Assembly (NCBI GenBank): GCA_030824575.1
Contig: JAVBXL010000022.1
Coordinates: forward strand, 42,821 to 106,820
Length of the DNA: 64,000 nt
Reading direction: 5' to 3'
From: a bacterium
GTDB taxonomy: Bacteria > Pseudomonadota > Alphaproteobacteria > Sphingomonadales > Sphingomonadaceae
Shown: one piece after another, positions 53,349 to 61,483 of the stretch
How the letters are laid out: the number at the start of each line of letters is the position of its first letter
Position numbering within the stretch: the stretch's first letter is position 1
Notes under the pieces: model-generated
The model's database searches: none
The model's input: the letters and a program-made list of their open reading frames with translations, nothing else
What the model was told of the DNA's origin: nothing
Made by a program: the position numbers and the translations under genes

Positions 53349-53628
53349 TCTTCTTCTCCTTCGGGGCTGGGTTCGCTTCCTCGCGCAGGACCGCGATCAG
53401 CGTCATGATGCTGTTGGGATGGCGCTGCTCGGGTGGCAGGCCGCTCTCGACGTCGCTCAGGATCGCGAACATTTGGCTGCGCCGCCCCTCTGCGAATGAG
53501 AGATCGCGACCATCAGCCCCAGTCGTTGCCTGGCTCAGAATTCCAGCCGATTGAATCGACCGCCACAAAAAGCGATGGAAGGCTGGCATCGCCATTAGGG
53601 ACGCCATGTCCTCGTTCTGTTTGCTCAT
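53314..53628 (-). CDS. Bbp19-like phage protein
   Basis: 104 residues. FHRFLWRSIQSAGILSQATTG...DLSFAEGRRSQMFAILSDVE matches the small Bbp19-like domain found beside portal genes in BPP-1-like phages. Function unknown. A late-promoter element is embedded in it, and both ends overlap neighbours. Confidence 0.75.
   Translation of the reverse strand: MSKQNEDMASLMAMPAFHRFLWRSIQSAGILSQATTGADGRDLSFAEGRRSQMFAILSDVESGLPPEQRHPNSIMTLIAVLREEANPAPKEKKSATGRYDELPE
53529..53560 (-). promoter_or_regulatory. Phage late promoter element, copy 5
   Basis: GTCGATTCAA (53560-53551), 16 bases, then GCCAGG (53534-53529), the weakest -10-like match. Within the Bbp19-like gene, 181 bases before the scaffold start. 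Confidence 0.45.
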
Positions 53629-55280
53629 CCCGCACCCAGCAGCGTGTCGAGCATCGGCGCGCCGCCGACGTCGGTTTCGGAGAGCAGGCGTGCCGCGTCG
53701 GCGCCCTGCTGCATGGCGGGCATCATTTCGGCCATGCGCGCCTGGTTCTGCTGCTGCGCGCGCGACTGGCGCATCTTGCCGACTTCCTCGGCCGTGCGGA
53801 TCAACTGGGCTGGTGTGCCGGCGCGATCGGCATATTCGTCGATCATCTCGTCGGTGTTGAGCTTGTCGGCCGCTTCCGGGAAAGCAGCGGCGAGGTTGCC
53901 GACGAAGGACGCGGTGCGCTCGATCTGGCCCAGGCCGACCATGCGCTGCATCTGTGTGAGGATGGAGACGAACTCGACCTTGATCTCGCTCTGGCCCTGC
54001 ATCGCTTGCGGGAGCGGCGGGAGCATGTTGCCGCGCATCATGATGCCGAACACGCGATCGATGGCGACGGCGAGCTTCTCATTGTTCACGCGCTCGATCG
54101 TCGGGCCGAGCTGGGTGAGCTTTTCCTCATTACGCGCCGCGATCTCCTCGATATTGCGGGGCTGGATGCCCTGCATATTGGTGATCGCCATGAAGAGGTC
54201 GGCGTAGGAGGTGGCATCGATGCGCTGGTAGAGGCGGCCGATCTTGTTCGAGATTTGTTCTATGGCCTGCCACGGCATCTGGTACGGGACCATGACCGCA
54301 TCCTTGTCGACGTCGGCGGCCGAGACGATGTTGCCGGGCTGGCCGGTGAGCTTGAGGCCGGGCTTGGTAACCTTCTCGGGCTTCACGATCCCGTCGATCG
54401 CCTCATTCTCCCGCTTGTTCTGCATTTGCAGTTCGCGGATCGAGGCCAGGCCTTCCATGGCCGGGCTGTAACCATAGATGTCCGAGCCGGTCAGATCCCA
54501 GCGCGGTGCGTAAAAGGGCTGGTCGTGATGACCAGAGACACGCAGCACGCGGTCGGCCTGATCCTTCTCGTCCCAATAGATCGACCGGTATCGATGTGAG
54601 AACGGATCGCCCGGTCGCCATTGCGCGTTCGGCTCGATCGCCTGAAAGACATCGACCAGCTGCTCATGATTCGACGTGTCGTAGGCCTGAAGCACAGAGC
54701 TGCTGACCCGATCCTTGCCGAACGACTGCACGGCCTGGCGCGCGGTCATGGGGCAGCGGCGATAGAGTGTGTCCGCAACCATCGCGTCGGACATGGATAT
54801 CCAATATTCGCCGGCCGTGAGCGGGTGGCACACCATGCCGACGCTGCCATGCTCCATCATGACGCAGGCCTCGGTGCCGAACAGGCCCAGCTCGTGGTAC
54901 CCGGTCTTTGCCGCGCCATAGAAGTTGGTGCGCGCGAAGAAGGCGTCCATCAGGCGATCGACCTCGGACAGCCAGAAGCGCACTTCCGGTTCGTCCAGCA
55001 GCGCGTCGTCGTAGGTGGAGAGCTTCTTCCAGGGCCGCGAGGGCGAGGACAGGCCGGACGTCATGCCATTGGCGAGCGTGCGGTAGCTGCCGATCGCATA
55101 TTCGTCGTACAGCTTGGCGTTGCGGGCGCGGCGTGCCGTCTTGTTGGTGTCGCCATTGAGAAAACGCGAGCGGGCAGGCTGGCAGAAGCGCGCGATCTCC
55201 TTCCATTCCGCCTCATAGTCAGAGCGGATCGACTGCATGCCTTTGAGGCGCGTCTCGCAGTCCTGGCGGATGGAGGCCAT
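53625..55280 (-). CDS. Portal (head-tail connector) protein
   Basis: 551 residues of the podovirus head-tail connector family. MASIRQDCETRLKGMQSIRSDYEAEWKEIARFCQP at the N-terminus, GMTSGLSSPSRPWKKLSTYD, and a C-terminal YADRAGTPAQLIRTAEEVGKMR are recognisable. Twelve copies would form the DNA entry ring. Stop and start overlaps on both sides. Confidence 0.88.
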   Translation of the reverse strand: MASIRQDCETRLKGMQSIRSDYEAEWKEIARFCQPARSRFLNGDTNKTARRARNAKLYDEYAIGSYRTLANGMTSGLSSPSRPWKKLSTYDDALLDEPEVRFWLSEVDRLMDAFFARTNFYGAAKTGYHELGLFGTEACVMMEHGSVGMVCHPLTAGEYWISMSDAMVADTLYRRCPMTARQAVQSFGKDRVSSSVLQAYDTSNHEQLVDVFQAIEPNAQWRPGDPFSHRYRSIYWDEKDQADRVLRVSGHHDQPFYAPRWDLTGSDIYGYSPAMEGLASIRELQMQNKRENEAIDGIVKPEKVTKPGLKLTGQPGNIVSAADVDKDAVMVPYQMPWQAIEQISNKIGRLYQRIDATSYADLFMAITNMQGIQPRNIEEIAARNEEKLTQLGPTIERVNNEKLAVAIDRVFGIMMRGNMLPPLPQAMQGQSEIKVEFVSILTQMQRMVGLGQIERTASFVGNLAAAFPEAADKLNTDEMIDEYADRAGTPAQLIRTAEEVGKMRQSRAQQQNQARMAEMMPAMQQGADAARLLSETDVGGAPMLDTLLGAG

Positions 55281-55474
55281 CAGCCGAGCGTGCCGGACGT
55301 CGCGGAGGTGTTGGCGGTGCCGAGTGCGCCCGAGGGGCTGGTCATCATGCCCGCGATCGTGGCGCGGCGGCGGCGACGGGCGTCGCGATCCTTTACCGGG
55401 TCAGCGCCCTGGTCGGGCAGCTGCACAGACTGGCGTTCCGGAACGGTCGGAACGTCGGGGGTGGATGTGCAAAT
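55280..55474 (-). CDS. Small phage protein with ATT start
   Basis: 64 residues ending TANTSATSGTLG, directly before the portal with a TGATG overlap. TPDVPTVPERQSVQLPDQG...RRRRRATIAGMMTSP matches a short conserved protein found near podovirus/siphovirus portals. No ATG, GTG or TTG fits; an ATT at 55472-55474 with GGGAGAC upstream is the best start. Function unknown. A late-promoter element lies 54 bases upstream. Confidence 0.65.
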   Translation of the reverse strand: MCTSTPDVPTVPERQSVQLPDQGADPVKDRDARRRRRATIAGMMTSPSGALGTANTSATSGTLG

Positions 55475-55505
55475 GGCCTGTCTCCCGCGTGATTGCGGGG
55501 GCAGG

Positions 55506-55537
55506 GATATGGCGCGGCGCTATTGGGTTGAATCGAC
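55506..55537 (-). promoter_or_regulatory. Phage late promoter element, copy 6
   Basis: GTCGATTCAA (55537-55528), 16 bases, then CATATC (55511-55506). Upstream of the 64-residue protein and portal genes; also forms the last codons of the preceding gene. Confidence 0.7.
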
Positions 55538-55873
55538 GGCCAGCTTCTCGCGCGCAAGCTCTATTACATGTTCCGGCCACGGCCCATACAGACGGGAACC
55601 GCCGGGCAAATCTGGAAATTCCACGTCGGGAGGCAAAAACTGGTGCCTGAAAGTAAGATGCCGCGACAAAGTTAGCCCGTCGCACTTAATTTCAGGATCG
55701 GATACCGCGAGCCGCCAGCGCGGTCCCATTGCAGCGCATTTGAGGCACAATGCTTCAATCTTCTGCTGGATTACCTTCTCGGTGCGATTGCGAGACCGGG
55801 CAAACTGAGGCGGGTCTAGCGTGCGAAATGCGTCCCGATACTGTGTAGCTAAGGAGGTCAAAGCTAGGCGCAT
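55520..55873 (-). CDS. Hypothetical accessory protein
   Basis: About 117 residues. RLALTSLATQYRDAFRTLDPPQFARSRNRTEKVIQQKIEAL, LCLKCAAMG and EHVIELAREKL suggest a small helical protein; no domain is recognised. GC is slightly lower than around it. The in-frame ATG at 55918 falls in a terminator, so ATG 55873 is preferred, though it has no clear ribosome site. Confidence 0.5.
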   Translation of the reverse strand: MRLALTSLATQYRDAFRTLDPPQFARSRNRTEKVIQQKIEALCLKCAAMGPRWRLAVSDPEIKCDGLTLSRHLTFRHQFLPPDVEFPDLPGGSRLYGPWPEHVIELAREKLAVDSTQ

Positions 55874-55903
55874 GCAGACATGATAGACAACTCTCACTGA
55901 AAC

Positions 55904-55930
55904 GAAAAGGGCGGTCATCGCTGACCGCCC
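55904..55930 (-). terminator. Rho-independent terminator
   Basis: GGGCGGTCA (55909-55917) pairs perfectly with TGACCGCCC (55922-55930) around a 4-base loop. On the minus strand a TTTTC run follows. It ends the transcript of the small exported protein gene at 55955-56167. Confidence 0.8.
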
Positions 55931-55954
55931 CTCATTATCTATGCCGTGCTGGCG

Positions 55955-56167
55955 TCAGGCCAGGCCGGCGCGCATCGATGCCAGCGGCGAACGCGGGTGG
56001 CCGTTGTCGATGACGAAGGGAGCCTTGGCGCTGAGCATGTCGGGCAGCAGGTTGAAGGCGAAGTCCATCGCTCGATCGACGGCGGCAACCGCACTGGACG
56101 CGAAGGACATGACGCCCAGGCAGGCGGACACGGCGAGCAGTGCGAAGATGGTGAAGAAGCGCTTCAT
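55955..56167 (-). CDS. Small exported protein
   Basis: 70 residues with a strong signal sequence (FFTIFALLAVSACLGVMSFASSAVAA). The mature 40 residues (VDRAMDFAFNLLPDMLSAKAPF...) have no known motif. AAGGAG precedes the ATG. Flanked by a late promoter upstream and a terminator downstream, so it may be its own small transcription unit. The host or virion target is unknown. Confidence 0.65.
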   Translation of the reverse strand: MKRFFTIFALLAVSACLGVMSFASSAVAAVDRAMDFAFNLLPDMLSAKAPFVIDNGHPRSPLASMRAGLA

Positions 56168-56212
56168 GGGGTTCTCCTTATCCGTGGGTGAGATCGATCA
56201 CGGTGGAGCTGG

Positions 56213-56244
56213 GCTAAAGTCTAGGGGGTGGGCGTTGAATCGAC
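56213..56244 (-). promoter_or_regulatory. Phage late promoter element, copy 7
   Basis: GTCGATTCAA (56244-56235), 16 bases, then TTTAGC (56218-56213), 46 bases before the start of the small exported protein. Confidence 0.65.
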
Positions 56245-56490
56245 GGCAACGTGATAGCGCCCGTCCTTCCATATCCAGACCTGGCGGACATCCTCATCGA
56301 TGTGCGTGACGATGCGCCGTTGCTCGGGCCGGTCCCACATCATCTGTCGTTGCGGGTCAGTAATCCCGCGCCATCTCAGAGGATCGTTCCAGAAATCCAG
56401 CCGATCGGCACCAAAGACTTCAATTGCCTCCGCCGATTTCGGGCGAGGTGCGGGAACCACCAACGCAACGGGAGGCGTCGGCACGCACAT
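56221..56490 (-). CDS. Hypothetical phage protein
   Basis: 89 residues: PTPPVALVVPAPRPKSAEAIEVFGADRLDFWNDPLRWRG, then QVWIWKDGRYHVAVDS. No domain recognised. Its end overlaps late-promoter copy 7. It lies between the terminase and head genes. Confidence 0.5.
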   Translation of the reverse strand: MCVPTPPVALVVPAPRPKSAEAIEVFGADRLDFWNDPLRWRGITDPQRQMMWDRPEQRRIVTHIDEDVRQVWIWKDGRYHVAVDSTPTP

Positions 56491-56527
56491 CAATCCAATT
56501 CCGTGGGCGCCTTGAATGGCTCGCCCA

Positions 56528-56725
56528 TCACACCCCTCCGAAACTAGGGTCGATCTCGAAATACACCCCGTCGAGGCGTCGACGATACACGCGGATCAGG
56601 CGCTCCGGATGCAACACAATAAGCGCGCGATCGCCGCCCCATACCGACCACACCTCGCCTTCGCCTTCACGGGGCTGGTATCCGAACTCGGCCTGGAGGG
56701 CGCGACCGACCTTCTTGTTCATCAT
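56528..56725 (-). CDS. Small hypothetical phage protein
   Basis: 65 residues: NKKVGRALQAEFGYQPREGEGEVWSVWGG, then LHPERLIRVYRRRLDGVYFEI, a probable small beta-rich fold. The start overlaps the upstream stop as TGATG, showing coupling to the terminase transcript. No known family. Confidence 0.6.
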   Translation of the reverse strand: MMNKKVGRALQAEFGYQPREGEGEVWSVWGGDRALIVLHPERLIRVYRRRLDGVYFEIDPSFGGV

Positions 56726-56907
56726 CAATCCAACTCCCCATAGCGATCAGCCTGCACCGCCGGCACTTCCACTTCCGGCAGCTTCACCACGCCGTTGCGC
56801 AGATACGCCGCCTTCAGCTTCCCATAGTTGCGCCGCACATAGTCATGATCGGTGTCCGGCTTCGTGATGCCGCGCAGATACATCTGAAATTCGTCATCCT
56901 CGGTCAC
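56725..56907 (-). CDS. Small hypothetical phage protein
   Basis: 60 residues, GTG start overlapping the terminase stop (GTGA). TEDDEFQMYLRGITKPDTDHDYVRRNYGKLKAAYL is helical and charged. No known family; coupling suggests a packaging- or head-related accessory. Confidence 0.6.
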   Translation of the reverse strand: MTEDDEFQMYLRGITKPDTDHDYVRRNYGKLKAAYLRNGVVKLPEVEVPAVQADRYGELD

Positions 56908-58505
56908 AGGTCCAGCTCCTTATAGCGATCGACGGTGCGCACGCTGCTCAGCATCTGCTCGAACGTGGCGGCTTTCATGGTGGTGATGTTCGCCATGCAG
57001 CAGCCGTCGCCATCGTCAGGCGATCGGCCCAGCAGCTTCTTCTGTTCATCCTTGGGCTGGATGAAGATGCCGCCCGGTCGCAGTTCCCATCGATAGGAGC
57101 AAAGGTCGGCCTTCAGCAGCGGATCAGGCGGCAACGCGACCGGACCGTCCGGGCTTTCAGGGTCGAGCGCCTCACGCATCCGCCAGATCACCTCCGCGCG
57201 CAGGTTGAAGAATGAGAGATTGCCGTCGCGCGTCTTGCCGGTCGATCCTTTGGCGAAGTTGATCGGGATCGTCTGCACATCATTGGCCGTGAGGAAGTTG
57301 CAGCACGACAGGCCCCAGCCGACGACGTCCGCATGGACCGGTGCGCGATCCTTGCGGTTCATGATGATGTGTCCGGCCGCGATCGGACCGCCGCGCTCCT
57401 GCGGGATTTCATGGCCGGGGATACGGATCGGCCTATCGAACCACAGACCATGGCGGCGATAGATCGTCATATTGTCGCTACCGCCCGCCGCGACGTCGGC
57501 GCCGATGCTGTCCATCTCGCCCTTGACCTCGCGCTCCTTCCAGCGCGCCATGGCCGTCTCTACCCAGGCGGACGGAATGACCTGCCACGGATCATCCTCG
57601 ACGCCCGCGTTGAAGTCGCCGCTCAGCATCTGCGAGCGCAGCGGTTCGGGCAGCGATTGCAGCGTTTCGATATAGCCCGACCGAACATAGAAATAATTGT
57701 CGGTCACCCGGCTGGGCACGAACGTCCGCGACTTGGGGGTGATGATCTTCTCCGGCCGGAAGTCGGTCGGATCGAAGTCATAGAGCGGCTCACCCTTGAA
57801 CATGACGAACCGATCGGCATTGGGGCACTCGTGATCCTTGCCGTTGATCGTGCTGTAATAGCGGATCTCGCCTGGCTTGGCCGGGTTGACGTGATTCTTG
57901 TCCAGCCATGGCCCGAAATAGGCAATCACCCAGCGGCCCTCGGCGGTCGTGGGCGGGTTGAACGTCTTGAGGACCCGGCACCGCTGCTTGGGGTCGCTCG
58001 ATCGTGTCCAGCCCTGCGTAAAGCGCACCTGAGACTCGCGCATCTCGGTCACTTCGTCGTAAGCCTTCAGGTCATGCGCGCGGCCCTGCCACTTTTGGTG
58101 GTCGGTCGGATTGTCCAGGCCGCCAAACTCGATAAGCCGCGCGACGTCCGACGTCGTGGTCCGCCATATCGATTTCTGGCTGCTGTAGCCGTTGGTGTTG
58201 CCCAGGATCTCGGTCATGCGCTGGACGATGCCTTCCGTCTGCGCTTTCTCGCGCCGGAAGATGCAAGTGCGCTGGTGTTCGGTCAGCGACAGGCCAGCGA
58301 TCAGGTCCGATTTTCCGCCGCCAGCCGAGCCGCCATAGCCGATGATGAAGGCGAGGCTGTCCGCCGCCTCGCTCTGGCGGCCAACCTGCGCGCGCCAGAT
58401 ATGTTTCGCCAGATCCTGATCCAGCAACCACATTAGTTCGTCGCGCTGTTCGGGTGTCGCCGCTTCCCAGAATGCATCCCAATAGGCGGGATCAATCGGC
58501 AGCAT
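56904..58505 (-). CDS. terL: Terminase large subunit
   Basis: 533 residues. ATPase domain with Walker A GYGGSAGGGKSDL and FRREKAQTEGIVQRM; the YDEVTEM segment resembles the DE of Walker B. The nuclease domain carries MDSIGADVAAGGSDNMTI and VHADVVGWG aspartates. It packages phage DNA with TerS. ATG 58505 is chosen, overlapping the small subunit gene by 14 bases. Confidence 0.88.
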   Translation of the reverse strand: MLPIDPAYWDAFWEAATPEQRDELMWLLDQDLAKHIWRAQVGRQSEAADSLAFIIGYGGSAGGGKSDLIAGLSLTEHQRTCIFRREKAQTEGIVQRMTEILGNTNGYSSQKSIWRTTTSDVARLIEFGGLDNPTDHQKWQGRAHDLKAYDEVTEMRESQVRFTQGWTRSSDPKQRCRVLKTFNPPTTAEGRWVIAYFGPWLDKNHVNPAKPGEIRYYSTINGKDHECPNADRFVMFKGEPLYDFDPTDFRPEKIITPKSRTFVPSRVTDNYFYVRSGYIETLQSLPEPLRSQMLSGDFNAGVEDDPWQVIPSAWVETAMARWKEREVKGEMDSIGADVAAGGSDNMTIYRRHGLWFDRPIRIPGHEIPQERGGPIAAGHIIMNRKDRAPVHADVVGWGLSCCNFLTANDVQTIPINFAKGSTGKTRDGNLSFFNLRAEVIWRMREALDPESPDGPVALPPDPLLKADLCSYRWELRPGGIFIQPKDEQKKLLGRSPDDGDGCCMANITTMKAATFEQMLSSVRTVDRYKELDL

Positions 58506-59016
58506 CGTTGCCGCCCTGTGCATTGTCCTGCGACTTGTTGAACGCGGCGGCCAGCGCGGCGAGGCGCGCGGCGCGCGACACCTCGTCCAGGCCGTTGTTA
58601 TCGCGCAGGCTTCCGTCGGGGTTGGTCACTTCCACCTTGTTGGTAAAGCCGCCGCCCACCTCGCGCGCCGCCTGTTCGATCAGCTTGGCTGCGAGGGGAT
58701 AGTTGCCGCGGGCCTCCGCTGTGCGGGCCATGCGATCGAGCGCGCGCAGCCGCGTGGAGCGGTGCGAGATGGCAATCTCCGACATATCTTCTTTGAAACG
58801 GGCGCGGGTTTCCTCAAATATGTCGCGCCAGCGCTTGGCGAGGCGGCGGCCGGCGCGCTTGGTGGGATCATGCGCCTCAATTGCCTGAAGGCTGATGGTC
58901 AGGCCGTAATCCGTCTTGATGGACGCGGCCACGGTGGACGGCGTGTCGAAGCAGGCAAGCGCTTGGATTATGGCGACTTTCACAGGTTCGGGGATAGGCT
59001 TGCCAGCGCGGGCCAT
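58492..59016 (-). CDS. terS: Terminase small subunit (DUF2280-like)
   Basis: 174 residues. PVKVAIIQALACFDTPSTVAASIKTDYGLTISLQAIEAHDPTK is an HTH-type N-terminal domain of the DUF2280 phage family, followed by helices (RALDRMARTAEARGNYPLAAKLIEQAAREVGG). It should bind the packaging site. Position before TerL supports the call. Confidence 0.8.
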   Translation of the reverse strand: MARAGKPIPEPVKVAIIQALACFDTPSTVAASIKTDYGLTISLQAIEAHDPTKRAGRRLAKRWRDIFEETRARFKEDMSEIAISHRSTRLRALDRMARTAEARGNYPLAAKLIEQAAREVGGGFTNKVEVTNPDGSLRDNNGLDEVSRAARLAALAAAFNKSQDNAQGGNDAAD

Positions 59017-59028
59017 TATCTAGTCCGA

Positions 59029-59673
59029 TCAAGCGACAAGGCGGAGACAGGTGCCACACACACCGGCGATCGACGCAGCACCGACGAGGGGCGCGCGCTG
59101 GGCGGCGTCGACCATAGCGGTGACACCGGCAGCGGCAGCGCCATAGCGCGCGACCACGCCAACGAACTCTTCGACATCATGACCACGGATGCCGAACGAG
59201 GGCGTGCCGTCGTTCTTGAACTTGGGCATGCCGAAAATATCCTCGTTCTGCGCGCAGTGGTACAGCTCGTGCTCGACCAATGCGCAGAAGGAGGCGTCAT
59301 CCATCCCAGCCGCGGCTGGCGCGGAGAAGGTCAGGAGGAAATCAGGCATCCCGTCGAACCACTCCTCTATCTGCTGGCAGGCGCGGGCGCGCGCCCACTT
59401 ACCCATCGCCATCGGTGGCATCAGCTCGGCCTGGCCCAGCACCACGCGCATGTTGCGTAAATTGTCGCAGTTGGTCCACAGCACGCCCAGCTGCGCGTCC
59501 ATCAGGTGACGATGGTCGGGATTGAACAGTGGCGCATCGCCATAGAGGAAAGCGTTTTCGATCCACGCGTGCACCTCGGGCGCGGGGACGAAGCGGTCCG
59601 GCATGACCAGGCCGTTGAGATCGACCAAGTCAGAAGGCGGGCGCGGTCGCTGGAGGGTGGGCGTCTTAGCCAC
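59029..59673 (-). CDS. Putative phage metallopeptidase
   Basis: 214 residues. CALVEHELYHCAQNE contains HExxH, followed by a RGHDVEEFVGVVARYG segment likely to give the third ligand; this matches the putative phage metallopeptidase family located by terminases. The substrate is unknown. The GTG at 59673 overlaps the previous stop; GAGAAGG is upstream. Confidence 0.7.
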   Translation of the reverse strand: MAKTPTLQRPRPPSDLVDLNGLVMPDRFVPAPEVHAWIENAFLYGDAPLFNPDHRHLMDAQLGVLWTNCDNLRNMRVVLGQAELMPPMAMGKWARARACQQIEEWFDGMPDFLLTFSAPAAAGMDDASFCALVEHELYHCAQNEDIFGMPKFKNDGTPSFGIRGHDVEEFVGVVARYGAAAAGVTAMVDAAQRAPLVGAASIAGVCGTCLRLVA

Positions 59674-60115
59674 GGGCCTTCTCAACCTCCCAGCCTACGA
59701 AGACGAGGTCCGCCAGATACTCGACGGCGGGCTTACCCAGCCGCGCGGCCTCGGTGAAGATCTCGGCCGCGATATCGGGGCGGCGCGCGCGGACGGCGAC
59801 CACCGATGGCGCTGGCACATTCTTGGGCCGGTTGCGCCAGTGCGGCGCGGCGTTGAGCGGCAAGGCCGACCATTTGCCGGTTTCGACCAGGCACACGCGG
59901 CGGCCGCGCTGGAACGGCTCGTTGATGATCAGGCCCATGTCAGCCAGGCGCCGGAATATCTCCGGCACCGTGCCGCCATTGGCGACGTCCAGCTTCTCGG
60001 CGATGTCATCGATCGTCGGAATCGGCAACGCCGCGTCCGTGCATTCCCGGATGATCCCCATCAGGATCACCTCGCGCTTATTGAGCGCCCGCCCTGGTAT
60101 CGGCTCCCTGATCAT
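59666..60115 (-). CDS. Winged-helix DNA-binding protein
   Basis: 149 residues. LNKREVILMGIIRECTDAALPIPTIDDIAEKLDVANGGTVPEIFRRLADMGLI is a GntR/LexA-like winged helix; the C-terminal part (RRPDIAAEIFTEAARLGKPAVEYLADLVF) is helical. It sits between replication and packaging genes and may regulate either. GGGGGA precedes ATG 60115. Confidence 0.65.
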   Translation of the reverse strand: MIREPIPGRALNKREVILMGIIRECTDAALPIPTIDDIAEKLDVANGGTVPEIFRRLADMGLIINEPFQRGRRVCLVETGKWSALPLNAAPHWRNRPKNVPAPSVVAVRARRPDIAAEIFTEAARLGKPAVEYLADLVFVGWEVEKARG

Positions 60116-60146
60116 TCCCCCGCACCCCTTCTCATCACTTTGCCCA

Positions 60147-61172
60147 TCATGCCGGCGGCTTTTCGTGCGCGAACCGCAACTCAGCGTCCGGCCCCAGCAC
60201 CGCGTGCATCGCCTGCCCGATCTCGTTGGCGAAATTGTCGCGGATGTAATTGCTGGCGAAGCCACTGACCGCGACGGCCGTGACCGTTCCGGCATCGATG
60301 TCGAGGCGCGACGGCGCGACCCATTGCCCATAAATCTGATCGCCCAGCTTGACCTTGACCAGTGCGCGGATCTTCGCCGCCGCACCGTTCTCGCGGCTGG
60401 TGTCGTGGGCCTTGACGGGTTGGACGGCACCGGTGCCGGCGGGCGCGGCGTGGTGCACGCCTGCCTTGGCGTCCCGCAGCACCCGGCCGGTGATCTCGTT
60501 GATCCGGTTGCACCAGGTCCGCGTCCAGTCGAGCTTGCGCGAGCCAGCCCGGCCCTCGGCCAGCCAGAAGTTCAGGAACGCCTCGGCCTCGGCCTCATAC
60601 GCACCGGCCGGCCACTGGCGAGCCTTGGCCTTCGCAGCTGGCGGCAGCGCATCGATGACAGGCGGCGTCCAGTCCTCGGATATCCGCGACCCTCGACCAA
60701 CTTTTTTCGATGAAATCCCACCGTCGCCACCCCCTTGGGGGGGATTAGAACCTTTAGGTTCTAAGGGGGTATTAGGTTCCAGTACAGGTTCCGTGTCCCG
60801 TTTTTGGGACTGTTCGGAGGAAAAACCGGTACTGTTCCGTTTTTGGGACTGTTCCGTTTTTGGTACAGTTCCAATTGTGGGACTGTTAGAAAACGGATCA
60901 GCAGCCTTGCCTGCCCCTAACCGGTACACCTTAACCTGGCCAGTCCGGCCAACACGACGACCGGTGTCGCGGATCAGATCCTTTTCTTCCAGCCGGCCGA
61001 TAGCTGAGATGACCGTCTTGCGGTTAAGGTCGCTGAAATCGCACAGCCAGTCGACAGACGGATGCGCGCAATGGTTCGCGTCCGAGCAGGCAGCAAGGCC
61101 CAGAAGCACGAGCTTCTCAGATGCTGCGCCGGGCTTGGCCTTTGCCGCCCATGCCTGGGTGTCCCAACTCAC
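60147..61172 (-). CDS. Phage replication initiator with wHTH and DnaA_N-like domain
   Basis: 341 residues, GTG start overlapping the HNH gene stop. N-terminal winged helix of the helix_turn_helix_36 kind (ASEKLVLLGLAACSDANHCAHPS, RKTVISAIGRLEEKDLIRD). A linker with repeated SEQSQKR units is encoded by an iteron array. The C-terminal domain (VKVKLGDQIYGQWVAPSRLDIDAG, VSGFASNYIRDNFANEIGQAM) resembles the DnaA N-terminal domain that contacts helicase. Role: origin binding and helicase recruitment, by analogy with lambda O. Confidence 0.75.
   Translation of the reverse strand: MSWDTQAWAAKAKPGAASEKLVLLGLAACSDANHCAHPSVDWLCDFSDLNRKTVISAIGRLEEKDLIRDTGRRVGRTGQVKVYRLGAGKAADPFSNSPTIGTVPKTEQSQKRNSTGFSSEQSQKRDTEPVLEPNTPLEPKGSNPPQGGGDGGISSKKVGRGSRISEDWTPPVIDALPPAAKAKARQWPAGAYEAEAEAFLNFWLAEGRAGSRKLDWTRTWCNRINEITGRVLRDAKAGVHHAAPAGTGAVQPVKAHDTSRENGAAAKIRALVKVKLGDQIYGQWVAPSRLDIDAGTVTAVAVSGFASNYIRDNFANEIGQAMHAVLGPDAELRFAHEKPPA
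60746..60889. other. Candidate phage replication origin (iterons)
   Basis: Five copies of an 11-bp unit close to GGGACTGTTCC start at 60806, 60828, 60845, 60862 and 60879; the last four are spaced exactly 17 bp. Next to them is a perfect inverted repeat TAGAACCT-TT-AGGTTCTA (60746-60763). All lie inside the replication initiator gene, between its two domains, as the lambda origin lies inside gene O. Confidence 0.65.
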
Positions 61173-61483
61173 GGCTCCACCCCTGTGCATCGCCGCTCGG
61201 CCGATGTTTTCAGTTTATGGCACGCGATGCAGAGCAACTGCAGATTGGAAAGATCGTCAGCCCCTCCCTTCCATAACGGCACCAAATGCTCGACGTCGAG
61301 ACTAGAGCAACGATTGACACGGGTGTGCAATGTACTCCCCGGCATGGATAGGTCAGACGAATACTTGCCGCCGTCGCGCCATATGACGCTATCAGGCTCC
61401 CCGCAAACGCTGCATTGCGGCCCGTCTCGCGCGATGAGTTGGGCGAACTTCCGTTTCCGCCACTTCTGGTTTTTGCGCGCCAC
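61169..61483 (-). CDS. HNH endonuclease
   Basis: 104 residues. Cysteine pairs QCSVCGEP and LLCIACHKLK flank the HNH core DVEHLVPLWKGG, with NLQLLC. Small HNH enzymes in phages help packaging or act on foreign DNA. Start and stop overlap neighbours, so it belongs to the replication operon. Confidence 0.82.
   Translation of the reverse strand: MARKNQKWRKRKFAQLIARDGPQCSVCGEPDSVIWRDGGKYSSDLSMPGSTLHTRVNRCSSLDVEHLVPLWKGGADDLSNLQLLCIACHKLKTSAERRCTGVEP

Noticed and set aside
36126..56244. T7-type single-subunit RNA polymerase promoters for the GTCGATTCAA motif
   Set aside because: Such promoters are about 20 bp contiguous; here two short blocks are separated by 16 variable bases, fitting a sigma-type promoter better.
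60806..60889. CRISPR-like repeat array
   Set aside because: Units are about 11 bp with 17-bp period and lie in a coding gene; this is the iteron pattern, not repeat-spacer.
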